Assembly (NCBI GenBank): GCA_050486285.1
Contig: JBJHCZ010000008.1
Coordinates: 78,800-142,799, forward strand
Origin: JAITWN01 sp050486285
GTDB lineage: Bacteria > Pseudomonadota > Gammaproteobacteria > SZUA-140
Direction of reading: 5' to 3'
Length of the DNA: 64,000 nucleotides
A program made the position numbers and the translations under genes. A model generated the notes under the pieces. The model was given only the letters and a program-made list of their open reading frames with translations. It searched no databases and was not told the DNA's origin. Shown piece by piece: positions 7,179-14,237 of this stretch (positions are counted from its first letter, which is position 1; every line of letters begins with the position of its first letter).

Positions 7179-8312
7179 TCAGGCCGGCGCGGCGACGCGA
7201 CGGCGTTCGACGATCAGCACCGAGTTGGTCTCGCCGAAGGCATTGACCGTGGTCTTCGGGTTGTCCTTGTCCTCATGCCAGCGGCCGTCGACGACCAGCC
7301 GGTACTGGTAGGTGCCCGGCGCGAGTCGCAGCGTCTTGGTGACGATATCGGCGTGACGGCTGGTCTCGACGCCGGCATCCGGTATCCAGTCATTGAAGTC
7401 GCCGGCGATCCGCAGTTCATGGTCGCCGATGCCGTGATAGCGCAGCACCACCTTCTGCAGATCGGCGTCGGCGGGCGGGGGCGCCGGCAAGGGTGCTTCC
7501 GTATCGCCGAGCCAGCGACGGATGCTGGCGCCGCGCTGTTCTTCGGGACGCGGCAACTTGTTCGCATGCGCGAGCATCGTTTGCGCGAGCGCGGCATAGT
7601 CGTGGCTCGCGGGGCAGTCCGGCGCATGGTCGATGACCGGTTTGCCGCGCGCGGCGGCCTCCTTCAGGCGCACGGTCTGATGGATGCAAAGCGGCAGGGT
7701 CTCGGCCGGATAGCGCTCGCGCAGGGTGTCGAGGGTGTCGCGCGTGAAGCGGTTGCGATGGTCGACCAGCGTCGGCAACAGCCTGACCGGCAGGTCCGTC
7801 GCGTATTTCTCGGCGAGCAGTTCGATGGTCTCGGACAGCCGCTCGACGCCGTCGAGCGAGAATATGCTGATCTCGACCGGCACCAGCACGAGGTCGGCCG
7901 CGCGCAGCGCGTTGAAGAACAGCAGGCCGAGCGTCGGCGGACAGTCGATGAGGATGAAGTCATAGGCCGGCGCGATGACCTCGAGATGCAGCGCGAGCTG
8001 GCGTTCGCGTTTCGGCAGGTCCGCGAGCAGGTGTTCGATCGCCGCCAGGGAAATCGTCGCCGGGATCAGGTCGACGCCGGGCAGCACGTCGAACAATATC
8101 GTGTCCGGCAGCGCCGCTTCCTGGACGAGGACTTCGTAAAGACCGGGCGCCTCCTCGCGCCCGCGTCCGAGCCCGAGCGAGGCATGGCCCTGCGGGTCGA
8201 TGTCGATCAGCAACACCGACATGCCCTGGCGGCCGAGGCAGGCCGCGAGATTGATCGCGGTCGTGGTCTTGCCGCAACCGCCTTTCTGATTTGCGATGGC
8301 TATCGTCGTCAT
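7179..8312 (-). CDS. ParA-family ATPase fused to a C-terminal glycogen-binding (CBM48/AMPK1) domain
   Basis: Residues 1-250 form a ParA-type ATPase: deviant Walker A KGGCGKTT (10-17), switch I IDIDPQGHASLGLG (36-49) and Walker B FILIDCPP (119-126). After a proline-rich linker (about 251-285), residues 286-370 match the AMPK-beta/CBM48 glycogen-binding fold: ELRIAGDFNDW, then PGTYQYRLVVDG, then FGETNSVLIVE. ParA proteins drive DNA, protein clusters or organelles over the nucleoid by ATP-dependent patterning. A carbohydrate-binding tail suggests glycogen or another alpha-glucan as cargo or signal, which is inference. The ATG overlaps the stop of the MerR-type gene by 4 bp (ATGA), so the two are translationally coupled. 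Confidence 0.93.
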   Translation of the reverse strand: MTTIAIANQKGGCGKTTTAINLAACLGRQGMSVLLIDIDPQGHASLGLGRGREEAPGLYEVLVQEAALPDTILFDVLPGVDLIPATISLAAIEHLLADLPKRERQLALHLEVIAPAYDFILIDCPPTLGLLFFNALRAADLVLVPVEISIFSLDGVERLSETIELLAEKYATDLPVRLLPTLVDHRNRFTRDTLDTLRERYPAETLPLCIHQTVRLKEAAARGKPVIDHAPDCPASHDYAALAQTMLAHANKLPRPEEQRGASIRRWLGDTEAPLPAPPPADADLQKVVLRYHGIGDHELRIAGDFNDWIPDAGVETSRHADIVTKTLRLAPGTYQYRLVVDGRWHEDKDNPKTTVNAFGETNSVLIVERRRVAAPA

Positions 8313-8800
8313 CGGGGAGTCCCTCCTTGCTGGCTATGGGCGCCGGCCCTGCGCCGCTCGGGCGCCGGCGGAAAGAGTTCCTGTTGATGCGGGGTATCCG
8401 GGTCGGGTGAATCGCGCAGCCGTTCGATGTCGCGCAGCATCTCGGCGACCGGCAGGATCCAGGCCTGGCCGCTGACGGTCTCGAACGCGGCGCCGTGATG
8501 AAACGCGAGCACCATGTCCCCGGTCGCGAGCAGCGAAAGGTCGGTGAGCGGATGGCGACATTGCGGCAGGAATTCGAGCAGCGAGGCGATGCTCTTGCGC
8601 ATCTTCTGCACCGAGACGCCGCTGTCCAGCAGGCGCTTCGCGGTCTTGAGGGCGACGAGATCGTGGAAACTGTAGCGGGCGTGGCCGCCGGGAGTCAGCT
8701 GCGAGGGCGACAGGATCCCGCTCTGGCGCCAGTAGGCGAGCTGCCTGTGGCTGAGCCCGGTGATCGCGGATGCTTCACGGCTGCTGAAGACCGTCTTCAT
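8309..8800 (-). CDS. MerR-type helix-turn-helix regulator heading the ParA-CBM48 operon
   Basis: The 163-residue protein starts with a MerR winged HTH (residues about 5-72): SREASAITGLSHRQLAYWRQ, then the wing GGHARYSFHDLVALK. It lacks the long dimerisation helix and metal-site Cys cluster of classical MerR sensors. The C-terminal part (about 85-140: ATGDMVLAFHHGAAFE and following) is a small domain of unknown role. In plasmid-type par loci an HTH protein often pairs with ParA, so it could be the DNA-binding partner or the autoregulator. A GGGAGGG ribosome-binding site directly precedes the ATG. Confidence 0.85.
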   Translation of the reverse strand: MKTVFSSREASAITGLSHRQLAYWRQSGILSPSQLTPGGHARYSFHDLVALKTAKRLLDSGVSVQKMRKSIASLLEFLPQCRHPLTDLSLLATGDMVLAFHHGAAFETVSGQAWILPVAEMLRDIERLRDSPDPDTPHQQELFPPAPERRRAGAHSQQGGTPR

Positions 8801-8830
8801 CCCTCCCCCGACGGGAGCGCGAGATGGTAG

Positions 8831-8890
8831 TAGTTTGGTATTAAATTTGTGCTTGTCAAGTGAAAAATGACAAAATCGGGTCGTTTTGTC
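8831..8890. promoter_or_regulatory. Divergent MerR-operon/xthA promoter region with inverted repeat
   Basis: On the minus strand a perfect TTGACA (8854-8859) is followed after 17 bp by AAACTA (8831-8836), a possible -35/-10 pair for the MerR-ParA operon. Next to it GACAAAA (8869-8875) and TTTTGTC (8884-8890) form a 7-bp inverted repeat with an 8-bp spacer, a candidate operator for the MerR-type protein. The -10 match is weak, so promoter placement is tentative. Confidence 0.45.
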
Positions 8891-8910
8891 TGAAATGTTG
8901 CGCCACGACG

Positions 8911-9771
8911 ATGAGAATCATCAGCTTCAATGCCAACGGCATCCGTTCCGCGGCCCGCAAGGGCTTTTTCGACTGGCTCGGGCGCCAGCGCGCCGATGTC
9001 GTCTGCGTGCAGGAGACCAAGGCCCAGGAACACCAGCTCGAGGACGGGGTCTTTCGTCCCGACGGCTGGTTCGCGTATTACCACGACGCCGAGAAGAAGG
9101 GCTATTCCGGGGTCGCGATCTACAGCCGCCGTGAACCTGACCGGATCCAGGCCGGGTTCGGCTGGCCCGATGTCGATTGCGAGGGTCGCTGGCTGCTGGC
9201 GGACTTCGGCAAGCTCAGCATCGCGTCGCTCTATCTGCCGTCGGGCTCGAGCGGGGAGGCGCGCCAGGCAGTCAAGTTCGACCTGATGGCGCGCATGGCG
9301 CCGCTGCTGAAGTCGCTGCGGCGCAAGCGACGCGAATACATCATCTGCGGCGACTGGAACATCGCCCATACGAAGCTGGATATCAAAAACTGGCGCGGCA
9401 ACCAGAAGAACTCCGGCTTCCTGCCCGAGGAGCGCGCGTGGATGGACCGGTTGTTCGGGCCGCTCGGCTTCGTCGATGCCTTTCGCGTCGTCGATCCGCG
9501 CGACGAGCAGTACACGTGGTGGTCGAACCGCGGCCAAGCCTGGGCGAAGAACGTCGGCTGGCGCATCGACTACCAGGTCATCACGCCGGGGCTGAGGGAC
9601 AAGGTGCGGCGCGCCGAGATCTACAAGGACCAGCGCTTCTCCGACCATGCGCCGTTGATCATCGACTACGATCTGCGCTTGGGGTCAGAGTGCGCTTGGG
9701 GTCGAGTGCGCTTGGGGTCGAGCGCTTGGGGTCAGAGTAAAAAGGGGACACTACCCTTTTCCCGGATCTAA
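8911..9771 (+). CDS. xthA: Exodeoxyribonuclease III (class II AP endonuclease)
   Basis: XthA cuts DNA 5' to abasic sites and degrades DNA 3' to 5' during base-excision repair. Family motifs are intact: ISFNANGIRSA at the N-terminus, CVQETKAQ (metal-binding Glu), GDWNIAHTKLDIKNW and the C-terminal SDHAPLIIDYDL. An in-frame start exists at 8860, but homologues begin at MRIISFNANG, so 8911 is chosen. The protein should end near IIDYDL; here about 30 extra residues follow, encoded by GGGGTCAGAGT-type repeats and ending in the loop of a large hairpin. The tail is repeat-derived and probably dispensable. Confidence 0.95.
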   Translation: MRIISFNANGIRSAARKGFFDWLGRQRADVVCVQETKAQEHQLEDGVFRPDGWFAYYHDAEKKGYSGVAIYSRREPDRIQAGFGWPDVDCEGRWLLADFGKLSIASLYLPSGSSGEARQAVKFDLMARMAPLLKSLRRKRREYIICGDWNIAHTKLDIKNWRGNQKNSGFLPEERAWMDRLFGPLGFVDAFRVVDPRDEQYTWWSNRGQAWAKNVGWRIDYQVITPGLRDKVRRAEIYKDQRFSDHAPLIIDYDLRLGSECAWGRVRLGSSAWGQSKKGTLPFSRI

Positions 9772-9836
9772 AACGGGTAGCGTCCCCTTTTTACTCTGAC
9801 CCCGTTGACCCCGTTGACCCCGTTGACCCCGTTGAC
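9678..9836. repeat. GGGGTCAGAGT repeat array with 9-bp tandem repeats, spanning xthA and ggt 3' ends
   Basis: Four imperfect units of CTTGGGGTC(A)GAG lie at about 9679-9738. They are followed by a long hairpin and then by four copies of the 9-bp unit TCAACGGGG (minus-strand sense) at about 9801-9836. The array sits between convergent genes and is translated at both ends: the xthA tail reads LGSECAWGRVRLGSSAWG and the ggt tail reads four STG triplets. Confidence 0.85.
9728..9803. terminator. Long bidirectional hairpin between convergent xthA and ggt
   Basis: The left arm 9728-9756 pairs with the right arm 9775-9803 over 29 bp with one mismatch, around an 18-nt loop. The arms contain AAAAAGGGGAC and GTCCCCTTTTT, giving T-tracts in both directions. 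The xthA stop codon (9769-9771) lies in the loop and the ggt stop (9791-9793) in the right arm, so the hairpin could end both transcripts. Confidence 0.6.
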
Positions 9837-11536
9837 TTGACGACCGCCTTCCCGCCGCCGCGGGGATCGGAGGCGGCCTCGACGGACTTCGAGGCGCGAT
9901 CCCACAGGATCGCCTGCATGTTGCCGTAGCGGCGATTCATCGCGCGCAGCTCGTGGCCATAGGCCTCGAGCGCGGCGATCTCCGCATCGTTGAAGGCGTC
10001 CGGCTCGAAGCTGACGGCGTCGGGCAGGAACTGGTGGTGATAGCGGCCGCGCCCGACCCAGTCCGCGATCGGGCGGCCGGCGGCGTATTCCAGCGTCGCG
10101 AGCAGCACCATCGTGATGATGCGGCTGCCGCCCGGCGTGCCGAGGATCGCGAGGCGCTCGCCGTCGTCGAGGAACACCGGCGTCATGCTCGACAGCGGCC
10201 GCTTGCCGGGCGCGATCGCATTGGCGCCGGCCTCGGTGCCGATCAGGCCGTAGACATTCGGCGCCGCAGGCTTGACCGCGAAGTCGTCCATCTCGTTGTT
10301 CAGCAGTACGCCGGTGCCGGGCGGCACGAAGGCCGCGCCGAACGGCCAGTTGATCGACAGCGTCGCGGCGACGCGATTGCCTGCGCTATCGAGGATCGAG
10401 AAGTGCGTGGTGTCGCTGCCCTTCGGCGCTTCGTCCGGCGCGCCGGGCAGCAATGCGCTCGGCGTCGCGCGATCGGCGCGGATCGTGTTGCGCAGGCCCG
10501 CCGCGTAGACGGGATCGATCAGCATCGGCGGGATCGTCACGAAATCGGGATCGCCGAGATAGTCGGCGCGGTCGCGATAGGCGCGCCGCATCGCCTCGAT
10601 GACGAGGTGGCGGCGCGCGGCCGGTTCGAGCGCATCGAGATCATAGCCGGACAGGATGTTCAGCATCGTCACCAGCGCGATGCCGCCCGACGACGGCGGC
10701 GATGCGGCGCTGATGCGGATGCCGCGGTACTCGCCGCGCACGACCGGGCGTTCGACGATGCGATAGTCGACGAGGTCGCGGTTCGACCAGATCCCGCCGG
10801 CTGCGGTGACGCCCTCGATCAGGCGTTGCGCGATATCGCCGGCATAGAAACCGACATGGCCGAAGCGCGCGATCAGTTCGAGCACGCGCGCGAGGTCCGG
10901 CTGGCGCACGACGAAGCCTTCCTCCGGGATCTCGTCGCCGTCGAGGAAGATCGCCGCGGCGGCCGGCGACGCCCGCATCGCGTCGACGCGGAAGCGCATC
11001 AGGGTGCGGTAATGGGCGTCGACCGCGAAGCCGTCGCGCGCGAGGCGGATCGCCGGGGCCAGCGAGTCGGCCAGCGGCAGCGTACCGTAGCGCTGCGCGA
11101 GATGGACGATGCCGGCGGGCGTGCCCGGGATCGCGGCCGCGAGCGGACCGTTCAGCGAGCGCTCGCGCACCGGCTCGCCGTCCGCGTCGAGATACATGTC
11201 GCGTCGCGCCGCGAGCGGCGCGCGCTCGCGGCCGTCGATCATGACTTCAAACCCGTCCGAGGCGCGATGCAGCAGCCAGAAGCCGCCGCCGCCGAGTCCG
11301 GAACCGGCCGGCTCGACGACCGCGAGCGCCGCGGTCACCGCGACCGCGGCGTCGAAGGCGTTGCCGCCCTTGTCGAGGATCTCCAGACCGGCATCGGTCG
11401 CGAGCGGATGCGCGCTCGCGATCGCCGCGGCCGGCGGGCGAGTCGGGGCGGCGGCGTCATCGGCCGGCGCGGGGGCGATCCAGAGGACGAGCAGGGCGGC
11501 GCAGAACGCCGCGCGGACGATCAGGCGCTCAGCCAT
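9791..11536 (-). CDS. ggt: Gamma-glutamyltransferase (glutathione hydrolase), periplasmic
   Basis: Ggt cleaves gamma-glutamyl bonds of glutathione and transfers or hydrolyses the glutamyl group in the periplasm. The 581-residue precursor has a signal peptide (hydrophobic core about residues 8-22, PAPADD after it). The autoprocessing site GSDTTHFS places the nucleophile Thr near residue 376, and PPSSGGIALVTMLN and the PGTPAGIVH segment match the family. The C-terminus ends in KSTGSTGSTGSTGSE, encoded by tandem 9-bp repeats absent from normal family members. The start overlaps the ferredoxin gene by 8 bp, so it is the last gene of the 15.7-9.8 kb minus-strand operon. Confidence 0.95.
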   Translation of the reverse strand: MAERLIVRAAFCAALLVLWIAPAPADDAAAPTRPPAAAIASAHPLATDAGLEILDKGGNAFDAAVAVTAALAVVEPAGSGLGGGGFWLLHRASDGFEVMIDGRERAPLAARRDMYLDADGEPVRERSLNGPLAAAIPGTPAGIVHLAQRYGTLPLADSLAPAIRLARDGFAVDAHYRTLMRFRVDAMRASPAAAAIFLDGDEIPEEGFVVRQPDLARVLELIARFGHVGFYAGDIAQRLIEGVTAAGGIWSNRDLVDYRIVERPVVRGEYRGIRISAASPPSSGGIALVTMLNILSGYDLDALEPAARRHLVIEAMRRAYRDRADYLGDPDFVTIPPMLIDPVYAAGLRNTIRADRATPSALLPGAPDEAPKGSDTTHFSILDSAGNRVAATLSINWPFGAAFVPPGTGVLLNNEMDDFAVKPAAPNVYGLIGTEAGANAIAPGKRPLSSMTPVFLDDGERLAILGTPGGSRIITMVLLATLEYAAGRPIADWVGRGRYHHQFLPDAVSFEPDAFNDAEIAALEAYGHELRAMNRRYGNMQAILWDRASKSVEAASDPRGGGKAVVKSTGSTGSTGSTGSE

Positions 11537-11783
11537 CCTGGCCGGTGAGCTGAAGGTACTTCCGGTGCAGTTCTTCCTCGGACTCGACGTGGTTCGGGTC
11601 CTTCGGAATGCAGTCGACCGGACAGACCACGACGCATTGCGGCTTGTCGAAGTGGCCGACGCACTCGGTGCACAGGGCCGGGTCGATCACATAGATCTCC
11701 GGTCCCTGCGAAATGGCGCCGTTCGGGCATTCGGGTTCGCAGACATCGCAGTTGATGCATTCATCGGTGATGATCAGTGACAT
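11529..11783 (-). CDS. 2[4Fe-4S] ferredoxin, Alvin type (YfhL-like)
   Basis: An 84-residue electron-transfer protein with two cluster motifs: C9-x2-C12-x2-C15-x3-C19 and C38-x2-C41-x8-C50-x3-C54. The eight-residue insertion between the second and third Cys of cluster II (VGHFDKPQ) and the C-terminal helical tail are the signature of Alvin-type ferredoxins, named after Allochromatium vinosum and known for very low redox potentials. It follows coaD closely (9 bp), as in many gammaproteobacteria. Its electron partner is not indicated by the neighbours. Confidence 0.95.
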   Translation of the reverse strand: MSLIITDECINCDVCEPECPNGAISQGPEIYVIDPALCTECVGHFDKPQCVVVCPVDCIPKDPNHVESEEELHRKYLQLTGQDG

Positions 11784-11792
11784 GGTGCAACC

Positions 11793-12272
11793 TCAACGCA
11801 TTTTATCCTTCAGCGCGGCCATGACCCCGGGATGGACGAAACCGGAGACGTCGCCGCCGAGTCCGGCGATCTCCTTGACCAGGCTCGCGGATATGTAGCC
11901 GTACTGTTCCGCCGGCATCAGGTACAGGGTCTCGATGTCCGGCGCCAGCCGCCGGTTCATGCCGGCCAGCTGGAACTCGTATTCGAAGTCCGACACCGCG
12001 CGCAGCCCGCGCACGATGACCTCGGCGTGCTGTTCGCGCGCGAAGTCGACCAGCAGGCGGTCGAAGCCGAGGATCTCGACGTTTTTTATATCGGCCAGCG
12101 CCAGCCGGGCCATAGCGATGCGCTCGTCGAGCGTGAAGGTCGGGCGCTTGGACGGGTTCGCGGCGATCGCGACAATGACCCGGTCGAACAGCCGCGCGGC
12201 GCGGTCGACGAGGTCGCTGTGGCCGTGGGTGATCGGATCGAAGGTGCCGGGATAGATCGCGGTCAGTCTCAT
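11793..12272 (-). CDS. coaD: Phosphopantetheine adenylyltransferase
   Basis: CoaD transfers AMP from ATP to 4'-phosphopantetheine, the penultimate step of coenzyme A synthesis. The 159-residue product starts MRLTAIYPGTFDPITHGH, containing the nucleotidyltransferase T/HxGH motif (THGH), and later has the ISASLVKE segment typical of the family. The frame continues upstream without family similarity, so the ATG at 12272 is the chosen start. It lies 19 bp after the rsmD stop. coaE, the next enzyme of the pathway, is encoded elsewhere in this window at 27.1-27.8 kb. Confidence 0.97.
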   Translation of the reverse strand: MRLTAIYPGTFDPITHGHSDLVDRAARLFDRVIVAIAANPSKRPTFTLDERIAMARLALADIKNVEILGFDRLLVDFAREQHAEVIVRGLRAVSDFEYEFQLAGMNRRLAPDIETLYLMPAEQYGYISASLVKEIAGLGGDVSGFVHPGVMAALKDKMR

Positions 12273-12291
12273 CGGCCCAGTATATCGCGTT

Positions 12292-12873
12292 TCATCGGCC
12301 GGATTCGCGGCGGTACAGCCGGGTCGCGACCTGTCCGGCGGCCTGTTCGCGGTAGACCTGCCAGTTGTCGGGGATTTCGGGCGGCGGGTCGGCGCGATCG
12401 GCCTCGGTGTAGATCCAGGCGCCGGGAGAGAGCAGGCCATGGCGTTCGAGCCGCGCCGCGCATTCGCCGAGGAGGTGGTCGCGGAACGGCGGGTCGAGGA
12501 ACACGATATCGAACGGTCCCTGCGCGCAGGCCGCGAGATATTCAAAGGCCTCGGACCAGATCACCGCGGCATTGCCGGCCCCGAGCGCGGTGAGGTTCGC
12601 CTGCAACTGCTGGACGACGCGGATATCCTCATCGACGAACACCGCGCGCGCCGCGCCGCGCGACAGGGCCTCGAAGCCGAGCGCGCCGCTGCCGGCAAAG
12701 AGGTCGAGGCAACGCGCGCCGGGGACCGCGTCGCGCAACCAGTTGAACAGCGTCTCGCGCACGCGATCCGGGGTCGGCCGCACGCCGGTCTCGCTGTCAA
12801 ACGCGATGCGGCGGCTGCGCCAGACGCCGCCGATGATGCGAACCTGCCCGGGCTTAGCGCGCGGACCGGCCAA
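12292..12873 (-). CDS. rsmD: 16S rRNA (guanine(966)-N2)-methyltransferase
   Basis: RsmD methylates G966 of 16S rRNA during 30S assembly. The 193-residue protein has a Rossmann methyltransferase core: SAM-binding LDLFAGSGALGFEALSRG and the catalytic FDIVFLDPPF (an N/DPPY/F motif). The N-terminal RIIGGVWRSRRIAF and RPTPDRVRETLFNWL segments are characteristic. Its start overlaps the upstream peptidase gene by 20 bp, implying translational coupling, and coaD follows after 19 bp, the usual rsmD-coaD pairing. Confidence 0.95.
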   Translation of the reverse strand: MAGPRAKPGQVRIIGGVWRSRRIAFDSETGVRPTPDRVRETLFNWLRDAVPGARCLDLFAGSGALGFEALSRGAARAVFVDEDIRVVQQLQANLTALGAGNAAVIWSEAFEYLAACAQGPFDIVFLDPPFRDHLLGECAARLERHGLLSPGAWIYTEADRADPPPEIPDNWQVYREQAAGQVATRLYRRESGR

Positions 12874-14209
12874 CCGTCACCGTGACCATGCGCGCCGGGT
12901 CGACGCGACGCTGGAAGGCGTCGCGGATGTCCGCGCGCGTGACCGCCTCGACCCGCGCGTTGAAGGTGTCGAGATAATCGAGCGGCAGCCCGTAGAAGCC
13001 GATTACCGCGAGATTGCCGGCGATGTCGCGATTGCTCGCGATGCGCAGCGGGAAGCCGCCGGTGATGTTGCGCGTCGCCGCCGTCAGTTCCTTCGCGGTC
13101 GGACCCTCGTCGATGAAATCGCCGAGCGTCGCAAACAGCACCTCGATCGCGGTCGCGGCCTGTTCGTTCTGGGTCTGCAGGCCGAGCAGGTAAGGACCCG
13201 GCGCGCGCATCGGCGAGAAATAGCTGTAGGCGCTGTAGGCGAGGCCGCGCTTGTCCCGCACCTCGTCGGTGATGCGCGAGACCAGTCCGCTGCCGCCGAG
13301 GATGTGGTTGCCGACGTAGAGCGCGAAATAATCGGGATCCTCGCGCGTCATGCCGGCCTGGCCGGCGAGGACATGGGTCTGGCTCGACGGGAACTCGATA
13401 TGGATGCGCCGCGCCTCGGCGGACGCCGGTTCCGGCGCCGGCACGGGCGGCAGCGCCGGCGCCGCCGCGCCCGCGGGCAGGCCGCCGGTCAGCCGATCGG
13501 CGACGGCCTCGGCGCCGGCGCGATCGAGCGCGCCGGTGATCGCGACGACCGCGTTGCGGGCGACATAGTATTCACCGTGATAGGCCGCCAGCTCATCGCG
13601 GGTCAGCGCCGCGAGCGATTCCGGCGTGCCGAGCGGATGCGACGCATAGGGATGATCGCGGTAGACCGCGCGCCAGAACGCGTTCGACGCAAGGTCGCCG
13701 GGCGACTGCTCCTCGCGCTGCAGCGCGGTCAGCAGGCGGTTGCGCTCGCGCTCGAGCGCATCTTCCGGGAAGGTCGGCGCGCGCAGGATCCGCGCCAGCG
13801 TGTCGAGCGCGGGTTCGAGATATGCGGGGGCGCTCAGGCTGCGCAGCGTCACCAGCGCCATGTCGCGGTGCGACTCGGCGCCGAAGCGCGCGCCGAGGTC
13901 CTCGAAGGCCTCGGCGATCGCGTCGGCATCGAGCCCGCCGGCGCCGCTGTCGAGCAGCCGGTTGGTCAGTTGCGCGACGCCGGGCCTGTCGCCGTCGCGC
14001 GCGCTGCCGGCGTCGAACACGACCTGGACATCGACCATCGGCAGCTCCGGCGCGGCGACGAAATACACGCGCGCGCCGTTCGCGGTCTCCCAGTGCTCGA
14101 TCTCGAGCGGCGCGGCCTTGGCGATCGTGAACGCGCAGGCACATAGCAGCGCCAGTAGCAGGGCCGGCAGCGACATCGGCGGGGATAGCGGGCGGCGGGT
14201 CGGGCGCAT
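12854..14209 (-). CDS. M16-family zinc-peptidase-like protein, catalytically inactive partner
   Basis: This is the second of two tandem M16 (pitrilysin/processing-peptidase) genes. It has the paired M16 domains but no HxxEH: the corresponding stretch reads GVAQLTNRLLDSGAGG, so it should not bind zinc. M16B enzymes often work as one active plus one inactive subunit, and the neighbouring gene supplies the active one. A signal sequence (MSLPALLLALLCACAFTIAKA) implies a periplasmic or envelope site. Possible starts are 14230 and 14209. I chose 14209 because AGGAGG lies 12 bp before it, but 14230, 7 bp after the upstream stop, is nearly as likely. Confidence 0.9.
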   Translation of the reverse strand: MRPTRRPLSPPMSLPALLLALLCACAFTIAKAAPLEIEHWETANGARVYFVAAPELPMVDVQVVFDAGSARDGDRPGVAQLTNRLLDSGAGGLDADAIAEAFEDLGARFGAESHRDMALVTLRSLSAPAYLEPALDTLARILRAPTFPEDALERERNRLLTALQREEQSPGDLASNAFWRAVYRDHPYASHPLGTPESLAALTRDELAAYHGEYYVARNAVVAITGALDRAGAEAVADRLTGGLPAGAAAPALPPVPAPEPASAEARRIHIEFPSSQTHVLAGQAGMTREDPDYFALYVGNHILGGSGLVSRITDEVRDKRGLAYSAYSYFSPMRAPGPYLLGLQTQNEQAATAIEVLFATLGDFIDEGPTAKELTAATRNITGGFPLRIASNRDIAGNLAVIGFYGLPLDYLDTFNARVEAVTRADIRDAFQRRVDPARMVTVTVGRSAR

Positions 14210-14237
14210 GTCGGCGGGAGGCCTCCTCATGACCGGA

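Noticed and set aside
9801..9836. CRISPR-like tandem repeats
   Set aside because: The unit is 9 bp with no spacers and it is translated in ggt; no cas genes in the window.
9953..11548. 531-residue plus-strand frame over ggt
   Set aside because: Antisense of ggt with no family motifs.
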